From the NCBI GenBank assembly GCA_964628465.1, contig CAZVOA010000008.1, positions 45,714 to 109,713 on the forward strand: a stretch of DNA of 64,000 nt, in the 5' to 3' direction. This DNA is from JAFGPS01 sp964628465 (GTDB lineage: Bacteria; Planctomycetota; Phycisphaerae; Sedimentisphaerales; Anaerobacaceae). Within the stretch, counting starts at the first letter, position 1; every line of letters starts with the position of its first letter. The translations under genes were made by a program, and so were the position numbers. The notes below the pieces were generated by a model. That model was given only the letters and a program-made list of their open reading frames with translations, ran no database searches and was not told the origin of the DNA. Below, piece after piece: positions 53,939-61,289 of this stretch.

Positions 53939-54892
53939 TCAGGGAGCAGTCAGGAACTTCTTTAACACTGTTTTCATATGAAGATACAGAGGTGTTTTGA
54001 CTGTGAATTTCATTCCCTGGTAAGGACATATACAGCTTGTTACTGGGCAAGGGGTTGGCGATTTATCAAAGTGGTAGTTTTCTTCAAAGAGATTGCCATG
54101 CTTCTTTTCTATTGAGCAACATTTGGTCAAATTGCCCGATATATCCATATTGAAGGCCTTATGTCCAGCCAAACAAAGCCGTCCCCCGAAGTTATCCTTA
54201 CCAGCAAGTATTGCCAGCTCATAACTGGACAGGCCCAGGCTTTTGATAAACTCAACTTGTTTCTCTGTATAGCAATTGGGATAGAATTTTCCTTCATACG
54301 GCCCCCGGAAGATTTTGATGACGATATTCTTTACGCCTTCAGCTTTGAAGTAAGCGATATCTTTTTCCAGACGATTAAACAAGGGCGGATACGTAATATA
54401 CATAAGCTTCACTCTGAAACCCTTATCTTGAAGAAACAGAAGCTTTTCCAGAAAGCTCTTTGTCGCATTTTTCCTTTTTTCCAGTTCAAGGATATGAGCA
54501 GTTGCGTTTATGGCATGTACTTTAGGTGCTGGAATTTCGTGGGCAAAATCGTATATGTTTGAAGTTGAAAGGTTTGTGTTTATCGAAAGCTGATGGTTTA
54601 TAGCAAGATTTCGTGTAAGATCAATGAATTTTGGGTATAAAAATGGCTCACCTCCCGTCATGTGAATACGCCATGTTTTTTGGGTGTTGTCAAAACACTC
54701 AGCTATCCTTTCCGGGCTGTGTTTGCCGCAATCGCAGTGTTCCTTCAAGCGATCCTTGTCAACACCGTTTCTGAAGCAATAGACACATTCGTAGTTACAT
54801 AACTGGTTCAGCCGCCACATCATGTGGTACAGCTGAACATGTTCGCTGTTATCTGTCATTTCGCAAGCAACCATATCTGTCAATCCAAACAC
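53939..54892 (-). CDS. Radical SAM protein with SPASM-like C-terminal cysteines (317 aa)
   Basis: The cluster motif is Cys32-x3-Cys36-x2-Cys39 (LCNYECVYCF). The block IHMTGGEPFLYPKFIDLTRN near 95-115 is the SAM-binding GGE region. At the C-terminus are further cysteines (GRLCLAGHKAF, LTKCCSIEKKHGNL, PCPVTSCICPYQG), which could bind auxiliary clusters as in peptide-modifying SPASM enzymes. No precursor peptide is obvious beside it. Transcribed alone, next to the mobile region; start codon not certain. Confidence 0.82.
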   Translation of the reverse strand: MFGLTDMVACEMTDNSEHVQLYHMMWRLNQLCNYECVYCFRNGVDKDRLKEHCDCGKHSPERIAECFDNTQKTWRIHMTGGEPFLYPKFIDLTRNLAINHQLSINTNLSTSNIYDFAHEIPAPKVHAINATAHILELEKRKNATKSFLEKLLFLQDKGFRVKLMYITYPPLFNRLEKDIAYFKAEGVKNIVIKIFRGPYEGKFYPNCYTEKQVEFIKSLGLSSYELAILAGKDNFGGRLCLAGHKAFNMDISGNLTKCCSIEKKHGNLFEENYHFDKSPTPCPVTSCICPYQGMKFTVKTPLYLHMKTVLKKFLTAP

Positions 54893-55160
54893 ATCATCTA
54901 TCTCTCGATATGCTAATAAACCTGCATCTGGTAGTTATAACTGGTTTTAATGGTCTCCATAAACTTTATAATATCAATATCCTTTTCCTTTGTCACGGTC
55001 TATTCGGGAAATCCGGGATAAATAATTTATTTGGATTTTCCATTCTCAAGTTCAGAAGCTAAGAATTTATATCTAAACGACTTATAAAAATATTCACTTC
55101 CGTAAAAAACACCGGCGGTTTCATGCCATAAAAATATTTTAAATAATTTGTAAAAAATGT

Positions 55161-55204
55161 TTGACGAAATTCATATACGCATATATTATTAGATATATAT
55201 CTAA
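55161..55204 (+). promoter_or_regulatory. Strong promoter overlapping a 16-base palindromic operator
   Basis: TTGACG (55161-55166), a 17-base spacer and TATTAT (55184-55189) form a near-consensus sigma-70 promoter. The perfect palindrome TTAGATATATATCTAA (55189-55204) begins in the -10 box and covers the likely start point, as a repressor site would. It faces the 55-residue basic protein and primase genes. The rest of the gap 54893-55266 shows nothing else. Confidence 0.65.
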
Positions 55205-55266
55205 CATTTATTATATTATATTAAGATAACGATATTAATAGATTATTATACTTAAGAGATTTAAAA

Positions 55267-55434
55267 ATGAAATATGCGGGATATGTTAAAGTGGAGAAAC
55301 AAGTGAAAAGGCATCTCAAAATCCGCCGCAGCGAGCCTTTGCTAATAAAAGAGATATTGCATGATGTTATGCGTAAAATCAGGCTTAAGATGGATCGAAG
55401 GATAAGCCAATCAATTGAAAGGAACATAGGATGA
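55267..55434 (+). CDS. Small basic protein coupled to the primase (55 aa)
   Basis: The frame begins MKYAGYVKVEKQVKRHLKIR and ends ISQSIERNIG. About a third of the residues are Lys, Arg or His, and the sequence is likely helical. Its stop overlaps the primase start as ATGA, a strong sign of a real coupled gene. It is the first gene after the 55161-55204 promoter. A DNA-binding regulator or replication accessory is plausible, but there is no family match I recognise. Confidence 0.7.
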   Translation: MKYAGYVKVEKQVKRHLKIRRSEPLLIKEILHDVMRKIRLKMDRRISQSIERNIG

Positions 55435-56798
55435 ATGATATTGACCTGGACACCGACCCGATGCAGCTTGCAAATTTCTTTTTGTCTGATTATATCTGGG
55501 CTCCGTGTGAAAATCCTTCCTTTTTAGATGTATTCTATACGCTTCGCCGCTGGCGGGAAGATTATTATTTATGGGAAAACGGCAGATATAGAAAAATATC
55601 AAGGGATGACGTGCGGGTAAAGCTCACAGAGTATCTTCAGAAGTGGGCGAGAGGAATATTCAGATCACAGCATCGAGTTATCAGGATTACTACAAATTTT
55701 GTGAAAAATGTTACAATAAATGTCGATCCTGAAATTAATATTAAAGAGACTTGCGAGTTGAATTCTTTTCTCAGCGGCAAAGAAAACGGCAATTATCTGT
55801 GCCTTGAGAATGGTTTATTGAATCTCGATACACGTGAGCTTATCGCTCATACGCCGGACTATTTCACAATAACGAAGCTCCCGTTCAATTACGACCCGGA
55901 TGCGAAATGTCCCATGTTTGATGCGTTTTGCCAGCAGATTATGCTCAATCGCCAGGATTACATCGACCTTCTCATGGAATTTGTCGGATACCTGTTCAGA
56001 AACGACCTGAATGAGCAGAAATTCCTCTTATGTTACGGCGACGGTGCCAACGGCAAGGGCGTGCTTTTCGAGGTAATACAGGCGCTCGTGGGTCACGAAA
56101 ACTGCTCACAGGTACCAATAAGCAGGTTCGGCGACAAATTTGCTCTACAGTCAACGATAGGAAAAGTATGCAATGTAACGAACGAATCGAGCCATATTCT
56201 CGAAGCGGAGGCCGAGAATGTTCTCAAAAGCTACGCCGCGGGTGACAGAATGACCCTTGAACGAAAATTCAGAGAAGCTGTCGAAGTAAAACCTACCGCA
56301 AAGCTGCTTATTTCCACGAACGCCCTGCCACGCTTTAACGACAAGTCGCAGGCCATATGGCGGCGTATCTTATTAGTGCCGTTCGATTATAAAGTCGAGG
56401 AAAAATCGCAAAATAAAAAGCTCGCGCAGGAATTGAAAACAGAACTGCCCGGCATTCTCAATCGTGCCTTGCAGGGACTCGACAGGCTCAATAAGCAGGG
56501 TTTTACAAAGCCGAACGGACAGAAAGACCTTATAGATGAATATCGCCTGGACACAGACCCGGCAAGAGCCTTTCTGCTCGACAATTACGAAGCATCGCTA
56601 ATCGGTCAGTCTGTTCGCTGTGCGGATATATATGGAGCATACAGGCAATTTTGCGAGGACACAGGCTGCATGCCAATGAACGAGAGAGCATTTGGACGGC
56701 AGGTACGGAGAATCTTCCCCAAAGTAAATCGCCACAGAATAGGTGAACGAAACAAACGAGAATATGTTTATCAGGGCTTGGTGTCCTATGTGTCCTAA
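55431..56798 (+). CDS. Phage/plasmid primase-helicase, P4 family (455 aa)
   Basis: Superfamily-3 helicase of the type used by satellite phages and integrative elements to start replication. Residues about 60-180 match the D5/P4 N-terminal region (GNYLCLENGLLNLDTRELIA, TKLPFNYDPDAKCPMFDAFC). Walker A is GDGANGKG at 203-210. Walker B/C-type motifs follow in KVCNVTNESSHILEAEAENV and AKLLISTNALPRFNDKSQAI. The C-terminal domain (about 345-455) carries the winged-helix end. The archaeo-eukaryotic primase domain of larger P4 proteins is absent, so this is a short helicase form. The last 150 codons are present again at 57687-58136. Confidence 0.9.
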   Translation: MNDIDLDTDPMQLANFFLSDYIWAPCENPSFLDVFYTLRRWREDYYLWENGRYRKISRDDVRVKLTEYLQKWARGIFRSQHRVIRITTNFVKNVTINVDPEINIKETCELNSFLSGKENGNYLCLENGLLNLDTRELIAHTPDYFTITKLPFNYDPDAKCPMFDAFCQQIMLNRQDYIDLLMEFVGYLFRNDLNEQKFLLCYGDGANGKGVLFEVIQALVGHENCSQVPISRFGDKFALQSTIGKVCNVTNESSHILEAEAENVLKSYAAGDRMTLERKFREAVEVKPTAKLLISTNALPRFNDKSQAIWRRILLVPFDYKVEEKSQNKKLAQELKTELPGILNRALQGLDRLNKQGFTKPNGQKDLIDEYRLDTDPARAFLLDNYEASLIGQSVRCADIYGAYRQFCEDTGCMPMNERAFGRQVRRIFPKVNRHRIGERNKREYVYQGLVSYVS

Positions 56799-56894
56799 GA
56801 AAATCCTATTTGTGGCTGTATTCAGAATACATATTAATATTTAGTAAAATATAAAATAGGAAATTGATAGGGTACATAGGACACGGCGTACAAA
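56349..56894 (+). repeat. Direct repeat R5, copy 1 (3' end of the primase gene and flank)
   Basis: 546 bases that match 57687-58231 almost throughout. In the coding part I count 18 base differences, 15 of them synonymous and 3 changing residues (Asp to Glu, Ala to Glu, Gly to Glu). The match stops just after GGCGTACAAA. Confidence 0.92.
56781..56884. repeat. Long inverted repeat spanning the primase stop codon
   Basis: GTGTCCTATGTGTCC (56781-56795) encodes the last five residues VSYVS and is nearly inverse to GGGTACATAGGACAC (56870-56884). Inner parts pair too (AATCCTATTT with AAATAGGAAATT). The same structure recurs at 58119-58221 in the second copy. The rest of the gap to 57103 holds no gene, apart from a weak CGAATG/CATTCG hairpin near 57020. 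Confidence 0.75.
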
Positions 56895-57103
56895 TAAAGA
56901 TTGATTCGCTACGATTCATCGCACTTAGCACTTACGATAATTACCAAAGAAATCTTATAGAATTGCTTGACTTAATTTCCCTGTCTTTGTAACCTATCCC
57001 TGTATAGTAGAGATTATCGAATGCGGCGTTTTACATTCGGAAAGATAGGTTTGATTAAAATGAGCACGAACACTTATAATTACCTTATCAGGAGTAAATT
57101 CCT

Positions 57104-57577
57104 ATGATAAATAAACCAAAACAGACTCTAATCATAGTAGTATTTACTTTTGCAGGACTTATTATGTTATTTTCAGGGATTGTGAATGGACTCAATCACA
57201 ATTGGTTGAAAATGACACTTTATTATTATGCTTTTATTCAACTCTTATTTTCCCTTGTTATGATTATTCTGAATTTTAGAATTGATAATTATTTTAGCCA
57301 TCTTGAGGGATTTTTTGACAAAAATAACAAAGTAATTACGAAGAATTATAAAGCTTTTGAACTCATATTTTCTTTTAGTATGATTTTCTTGCAAGCTGCC
57401 TGTTTAATTCTGGCTATCGTTTTCGGAGTTCATCAGAATTGGTTTTTGACGGGTATTTTTTTAGTTTTTACAATGTTGATTTGTTTTATTTTTTCGACTG
57501 TACTATTCCTACTTAAAATTAATTCTCAAACAAATCGTTTAGAGAAACTCATTTTAGAAAAGACGCGACCAAACTAA
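57104..57577 (+). CDS. Small four-helix membrane protein (157 aa)
   Basis: Four hydrophobic segments form two similar hairpins: IIVVFTFAGLIMLFSGIVNG ... NHNWLKMTLYYYAF, and MIFLQAACLILAIVFGVHQN ... NWFLTGIFLVFTM. The repeat suggests internal duplication. A ribosome site AGGAG precedes the ATG. No family recognised. It sits alone between the two copies of the primase tail, which makes it a cargo gene of the island. AT-rich. Confidence 0.7.
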   Translation: MINKPKQTLIIVVFTFAGLIMLFSGIVNGLNHNWLKMTLYYYAFIQLLFSLVMIILNFRIDNYFSHLEGFFDKNNKVITKNYKAFELIFSFSMIFLQAACLILAIVFGVHQNWFLTGIFLVFTMLICFIFSTVLFLLKINSQTNRLEKLILEKTRPN

Positions 57578-57650
57578 AAGCTGATATAGTTTGTGAATGA
57601 AAAAGTCACACCTTAATTAAAATCCAGAAAATCAAAGCAATATAGGACTC

Positions 57651-57690
57651 AAAGAAAAAAAGGGTCCTGACACCTTTAAATTCCCTCAGG
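57651..57690 (+). repeat. Short direct repeat R4, copy A
   Basis: An A-run followed by GGGTCCTGACACCTTTAAAT and TCCCTCAGG. It lies exactly at the left border of the second primase-tail copy. Copies B and C, in the same orientation, are at 58249-58285 and 60578-60625. The rest of the gap from 57578 shows nothing. Confidence 0.75.
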
Positions 57691-58136
57691 CCATATGGCG
57701 GCGTATCTTATTAGTGCCGTTCGATTATAAAGTCGAGGAAAAATCCCAAAATAAAAAGCTCGCACAGGAATTGAAAACAGAGCTTCCCGGCATTCTTAAT
57801 CGTGCCTTGCAGGGACTCGACAGGCTCAATAAGCAGGGTTTTACGAAGCCCAACGGACAGAAAGACCTTATCGAAGAATATCGCCTGGACACAGACCCGG
57901 CAAGAGCCTTTCTGCTCGACAATTACGAGGAATCGCTCATTGGTCAGTCAGTTCGCTGTGCGGATATATATGAAGCATACAGGCAATTTTGCGAGGACAC
58001 AGGCTGCATGCCAATGAACGAAAGAGCCTTCGGACGGCAGGTACGGAGAATCTTCCCCAAAGTAAATCGCCACAGAATAGGTGAACGAAACAAACGAGAA
58101 TATGTTTATCAGGGCTTGGTGTCCTATGTGTCCTAA
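57687..58136 (+). pseudogene. Second copy of the primase C-terminal part (fragment)
   Basis: Encodes the last 149 codons of a P4-type primase, with no N-terminal part and no own ribosome site. A GTG-started frame (57714) covers 140 residues of it. It differs from the intact gene at 18 bases, 15 silent. The matching stretch continues past the stop to 58231. The frame is undamaged, so the copy came from a gene kept functional until recently. Confidence 0.85.
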
Positions 58137-58248
58137 GAAAATCCTATTTGTGGCTGTATCCAGAAACATATTAATATTTAGTATAATATAAAATAGGAAA
58201 TTGATAGGGTACATAGGACACGGCGTACAAAAATAGATGATTGGAACG

Positions 58249-58285
58249 TAAAAAAAGGGTTCTGATAACTTTAAATTCCTCAGGA
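58249..58285 (+). repeat. Short direct repeat R4, copy B
   Basis: An A-run, then GGGTTCTGATAACTTTAAAT and TCCTCAGG. It lies 18 bases after the end of the second primase-tail copy and ahead of the restriction-modification genes. Confidence 0.75.
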
Positions 58286-58419
58286 CTATAATGGAACAGC
58301 ATTGCTGAGCAATAAATAAAGCAACTTATTTTATTAGACTTTTCAAGAAATAAAAACTTTGCTATAATCATATTGTTCAAAGATGAACTCGTTGATTGAA
58401 TAAAGGAGGCATTATTTTA

Positions 58420-59769
58420 ATGCAACAACTAAATCTGGAATTATTTGAAACTGATAGCGTAAGACAGGAAAAGAGTGTTTGTGCTGAATGGGGTACATTT
58501 AAGGATAACTTGAGAACACCAGTACATCGTTGGTTTACTTATCCGGCAGGCTTCTCTTACAAAGCTGTAGAAGCCTGCATTAAAAATTATGGTATTGAGC
58601 TGGGACAAACAATCTATGACCCATTTATGGGTACTGGCACGACAAACCTTACAGCTAAAATGATGGGCATCAATTCATTTGGAATAGAAGCCCATCCCTT
58701 TGTTTTTCCTATTGCCAGAACAAAACTTAACATAGAAATTAACCTTAAAAAAGTTTATGAAATCACCGAATTATTACAGGAAAGATTTTTATCTAAAAAG
58801 CAGTCTCAAAATGGATTTCTTACAACTTTGGAAGGAGAATTCCCTGAATTAGTCATTAAATGTTACAATCCTGAAACCCTCTTTCAACTATTGATGATTA
58901 GAAATACGATTTCTAACCTTGATATTTCCTCTGCTTTTCGAGACTTTCTTAATGTTGCACTAACTTGCTTACTAAGAGAAGTATCGAGTGTACAAACGGG
59001 TTGGCCTTATATAGCACCTAATAAATCCAAGAATGGTTCTAAGAAAATCAATGCGTATGAAGCTTATATTAACAAGCTTTATTCAATGGCGGAGGATGTT
59101 AGGATTGTATGTAATAGGATGAATGGTCTTAAATCAAAGCATCATATTTATGAAGCCGATTCCAGAAATACAGAGAAATATTATGAATCTGAAAGTGCTG
59201 ATTTCGTATTTACCTCACCTCCGTATCTTAATAATTTTGATTATGCAGATAGAACGAGACTGGAAATGTATTTTTTCAAGGATGCCTTTAATTGGAGTGA
59301 TATAACAGCAAAAGTTCGTACCAAGCTCATCACAAGTGCAACAACACAAATAAATCGAACAGATAGCAAATATGATTTAGATTCTTGTCTAAGAGAGGAT
59401 AGCCCTGATGTATATGAGTTTCTCCTTGAGTCTAAAAACCTCTTAGAACAAAAGCGTAAAATCAAAGGTGGGAAAAAGAGTTACGACTTAATGATATCGG
59501 GGTATTTTAACGACCTCTATTTAATATTGCAAGATGTATATAGGGTATTGAAGAAGAATACATATGCACTATTCATTTTAGGAGACTCTGCTCCTTATGG
59601 TGTGCACATTCCTACAGACGAATTGATTGGTAAAATTGGCGTAGCGATTGGCTTTTCAGATTATCGAATATCCGTTTTAAGAACGCGAGGTGGTAAGTGG
59701 AAAGACAATCCTCAGCGACATTCAGTTCCCTTACGTGAATCAATAGTTCAATTAAAAAAGAGTTTATAA
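58420..59769 (+). CDS. DNA methyltransferase of a restriction-modification system (449 aa)
   Basis: Amino-methyltransferase with the SAM-binding motif I DPFMGTGTT at residues 67-75 and the catalytic motif IV SPPY at 266-269 (FTSPPYLNNFDYADRTRLEM). SPPY points to N4-cytosine or N6-adenine methylation. Motif I comes before motif IV. AAGGAGG at 58403-58409 sets the ATG at 58420 as the start. Its stop overlaps the next gene's start by one base (TAATG), so methylase and nuclease are coupled. More AT-rich than the chromosome genes. Target sequence unknown. Confidence 0.9.
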   Translation: MQQLNLELFETDSVRQEKSVCAEWGTFKDNLRTPVHRWFTYPAGFSYKAVEACIKNYGIELGQTIYDPFMGTGTTNLTAKMMGINSFGIEAHPFVFPIARTKLNIEINLKKVYEITELLQERFLSKKQSQNGFLTTLEGEFPELVIKCYNPETLFQLLMIRNTISNLDISSAFRDFLNVALTCLLREVSSVQTGWPYIAPNKSKNGSKKINAYEAYINKLYSMAEDVRIVCNRMNGLKSKHHIYEADSRNTEKYYESESADFVFTSPPYLNNFDYADRTRLEMYFFKDAFNWSDITAKVRTKLITSATTQINRTDSKYDLDSCLREDSPDVYEFLLESKNLLEQKRKIKGGKKSYDLMISGYFNDLYLILQDVYRVLKKNTYALFILGDSAPYGVHIPTDELIGKIGVAIGFSDYRISVLRTRGGKWKDNPQRHSVPLRESIVQLKKSL

Positions 59770-60566
59770 TGGCAAAAAATATACAAAATCCGGGAAGTGC
59801 TCTTGGGGAAGCAATAGGGGCACAAATGGAGTTGGCTCTTAATAACTTCTTTGTGGAGCTGGTTGATAACTTCAATTGCTATTTTATTAGTAAAGGACCT
59901 GTAAACAAAAATACTGGAAAACATAAAAAACTTTTAATGTCAGACCAATTTGACAATGATTATAATATTGATTCAGTTATTGTCAATGAAGCAATGCAAC
60001 CTCTTCTTTTGGTTGAATCCAAATATATTCGATATACAAAACACAACAGAGATAAAGGAAGTTGGATATGTACGGCTCACACAGCATTAAGAAATAAATA
60101 TACCAGCATAAGGTCATCTATAGCAGTTCTCGCAGGTAGTTGGAGCAGTACTTCTGTGGCTATGATTAAAAGTCATGGAACAAATGTTTTTTTAATACCT
60201 TTTGAACTAATATGTGAGCTTCTTCAATCGCACAGTATAGATTTTAATTGGGATGAGAAAGACCGAAAACTTGCAATTATTTCTTGGGAAAAATATTGTG
60301 CCTTGAGTGATGCAGAAAAATATGCTATTGGTTTAGAGATGGTTAATCACATAAAAGATGATCTTCAAGAAATTGTAACTAATGTTTTAGATGAAAATGC
60401 CCCGCGTTCATTGGAAGAAATTATCCTTGAGTTCCATACTAATATCGGAGAAAGATTTATACATCACTGTGTAAGCATTGAGGATGCATTAGATATTCTT
60501 ACTGATTTTAATTTTGAAGAACTGTTGGATACATCAAATTCTCCATCCATATTTGATAAACAATAA
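59769..60566 (+). CDS. Putative restriction endonuclease (265 aa)
   Basis: The start MAKNIQNPGSALGEAIGAQM is followed by a candidate PD-(D/E)XK core: Asp68 (YNIDSV) and Glu83-Ser-Lys85 (LLLVESKYI), then a helix-rich part. Position directly after and coupled to the methyltransferase is the main support; the nuclease family is not recognised by name. Full-length frame without damage. The cognate methylase should protect the host. Confidence 0.78.
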   Translation: MAKNIQNPGSALGEAIGAQMELALNNFFVELVDNFNCYFISKGPVNKNTGKHKKLLMSDQFDNDYNIDSVIVNEAMQPLLLVESKYIRYTKHNRDKGSWICTAHTALRNKYTSIRSSIAVLAGSWSSTSVAMIKSHGTNVFLIPFELICELLQSHSIDFNWDEKDRKLAIISWEKYCALSDAEKYAIGLEMVNHIKDDLQEIVTNVLDENAPRSLEEIILEFHTNIGERFIHHCVSIEDALDILTDFNFEELLDTSNSPSIFDKQ

Positions 60567-60577
60567 AAATACTCATA

Positions 60578-60625
60578 GAGAAAAAATAGGTTCTGACACT
60601 TTCATGACACTTTTAAATCCCTCGA
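60578..60625 (+). repeat. Short direct repeat R4, copy C
   Basis: An A-run, then AGGTTCTGACACTTTCATGA, CACTTTTAAAT and CCCTCG, 11 bases after the nuclease stop. It has a short internal insertion relative to copy A. Copies B and C thus frame the restriction-modification pair. Confidence 0.7.
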
Positions 60626-60631
60626 AACGTA

Positions 60632-60868
60632 TTAATTTTTACTCTTGTCGATAACAGGCTGTATGCCGGACATATCTTCCAGTACCGCATCGCCGAAATG
60701 TCTTGCGAAGGACTGATTTTTAATCTTTGCGTGTTTGCCGTCATCTATACATTCTCTGGCGACCGCTTTGACAAGAGCCGAACAGCCGGAAGAAAATACA
60801 ATCGTCATTAAGATACTCAGGTACAAAAACATTGTAACGATAATTTTTGATTTGCCGCTTTCGTTCAT
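60632..60868 (-). CDS. Small lipoprotein (78 aa)
   Basis: A signal with lipobox FSSGC is preceded by a hydrophobic core (IIVTMFLYLSILMTIV). The mature part of about 50 residues is not recognised (ECIDDGKHAKIKNQSFARHF). GAGAGG lies 8 bases before the ATG at 60868. Minus strand, opposite to the restriction-modification pair. The gap from here to 61289 holds the R6 repeat and otherwise nothing seen. Confidence 0.65.
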   Translation of the reverse strand: MNESGKSKIIVTMFLYLSILMTIVFSSGCSALVKAVARECIDDGKHAKIKNQSFARHFGDAVLEDMSGIQPVIDKSKN

Positions 60869-60942
60869 AATAAACACCTCTCTTTTTCGTTATGCAGATT
60901 TTAATTTCTAAAATCTCTTATAATCCATTTCATTACAGCGCT

Positions 60943-61029
60943 TTATATTTCTATGTTGTATTTTACTACAATTATCCCTTTTATCAAAAGTTTTACCAGA
61001 CATTTCCCATCTAAGTTCTTAAAAAACAT
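60943..61029 (-). CDS. Possible leader peptide MFFKNL, copy 1 (28 aa)
   Basis: A short frame with AAAGGAA before its ATG, beginning MFFKNLDGKCLVKLL. The first 11 residues match the frame at 62912-63007 because both start inside the R6 repeat. It may be a translated leader or only part of a promoter-bearing repeat. Confidence 0.25.
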   Translation of the reverse strand: MFFKNLDGKCLVKLLIKGIIVVKYNIEI

Positions 61030-61060
61030 AATTTCCTTTAGTCAAACAAAGAATATATCA
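61000..61060. repeat. Direct repeat R6, copy 1
   Basis: 61 bases (ACATTTCCCATCTAAG to AATATATCA), with two differences from 62978-63038. On the minus strand it contains TTTGACTAAAGGAAATTATG. Each copy lies upstream of a small minus-strand membrane or lipoprotein gene. Confidence 0.9.
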
Positions 61061-61289
61061 GTTTTCTCATATATAGACGTTAAAAACCCGCGTTTGTAAC
61101 AATAATTTCACAGAAAAACCGGAAAATCTCAATTATTATCAGAAAATGGCAGCTGTCCTTCTTGATTACCTATTTGATTAAGCAAGCAAGGACCATGGGA
61201 AACCAAATTAACCAGCCGCAGATTACGCTTTATGGTCTTTCTTAGAAATGTATATAAATTCATAAGTTCCCGGCAGGTGTGACGGAAAG

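Noticed and set aside
55189..55204. The palindrome TTAGATATATATCTAA as a transposon or CRISPR-like repeat
   Set aside because: It occurs once in the window and overlaps a promoter, so an operator is the simpler reading.
57714..58136. The 140-codon frame as an independent gene
   Set aside because: It is the 3' end of a primase gene without its own start signals; the intact frame is explained by recent origin from a functional copy.
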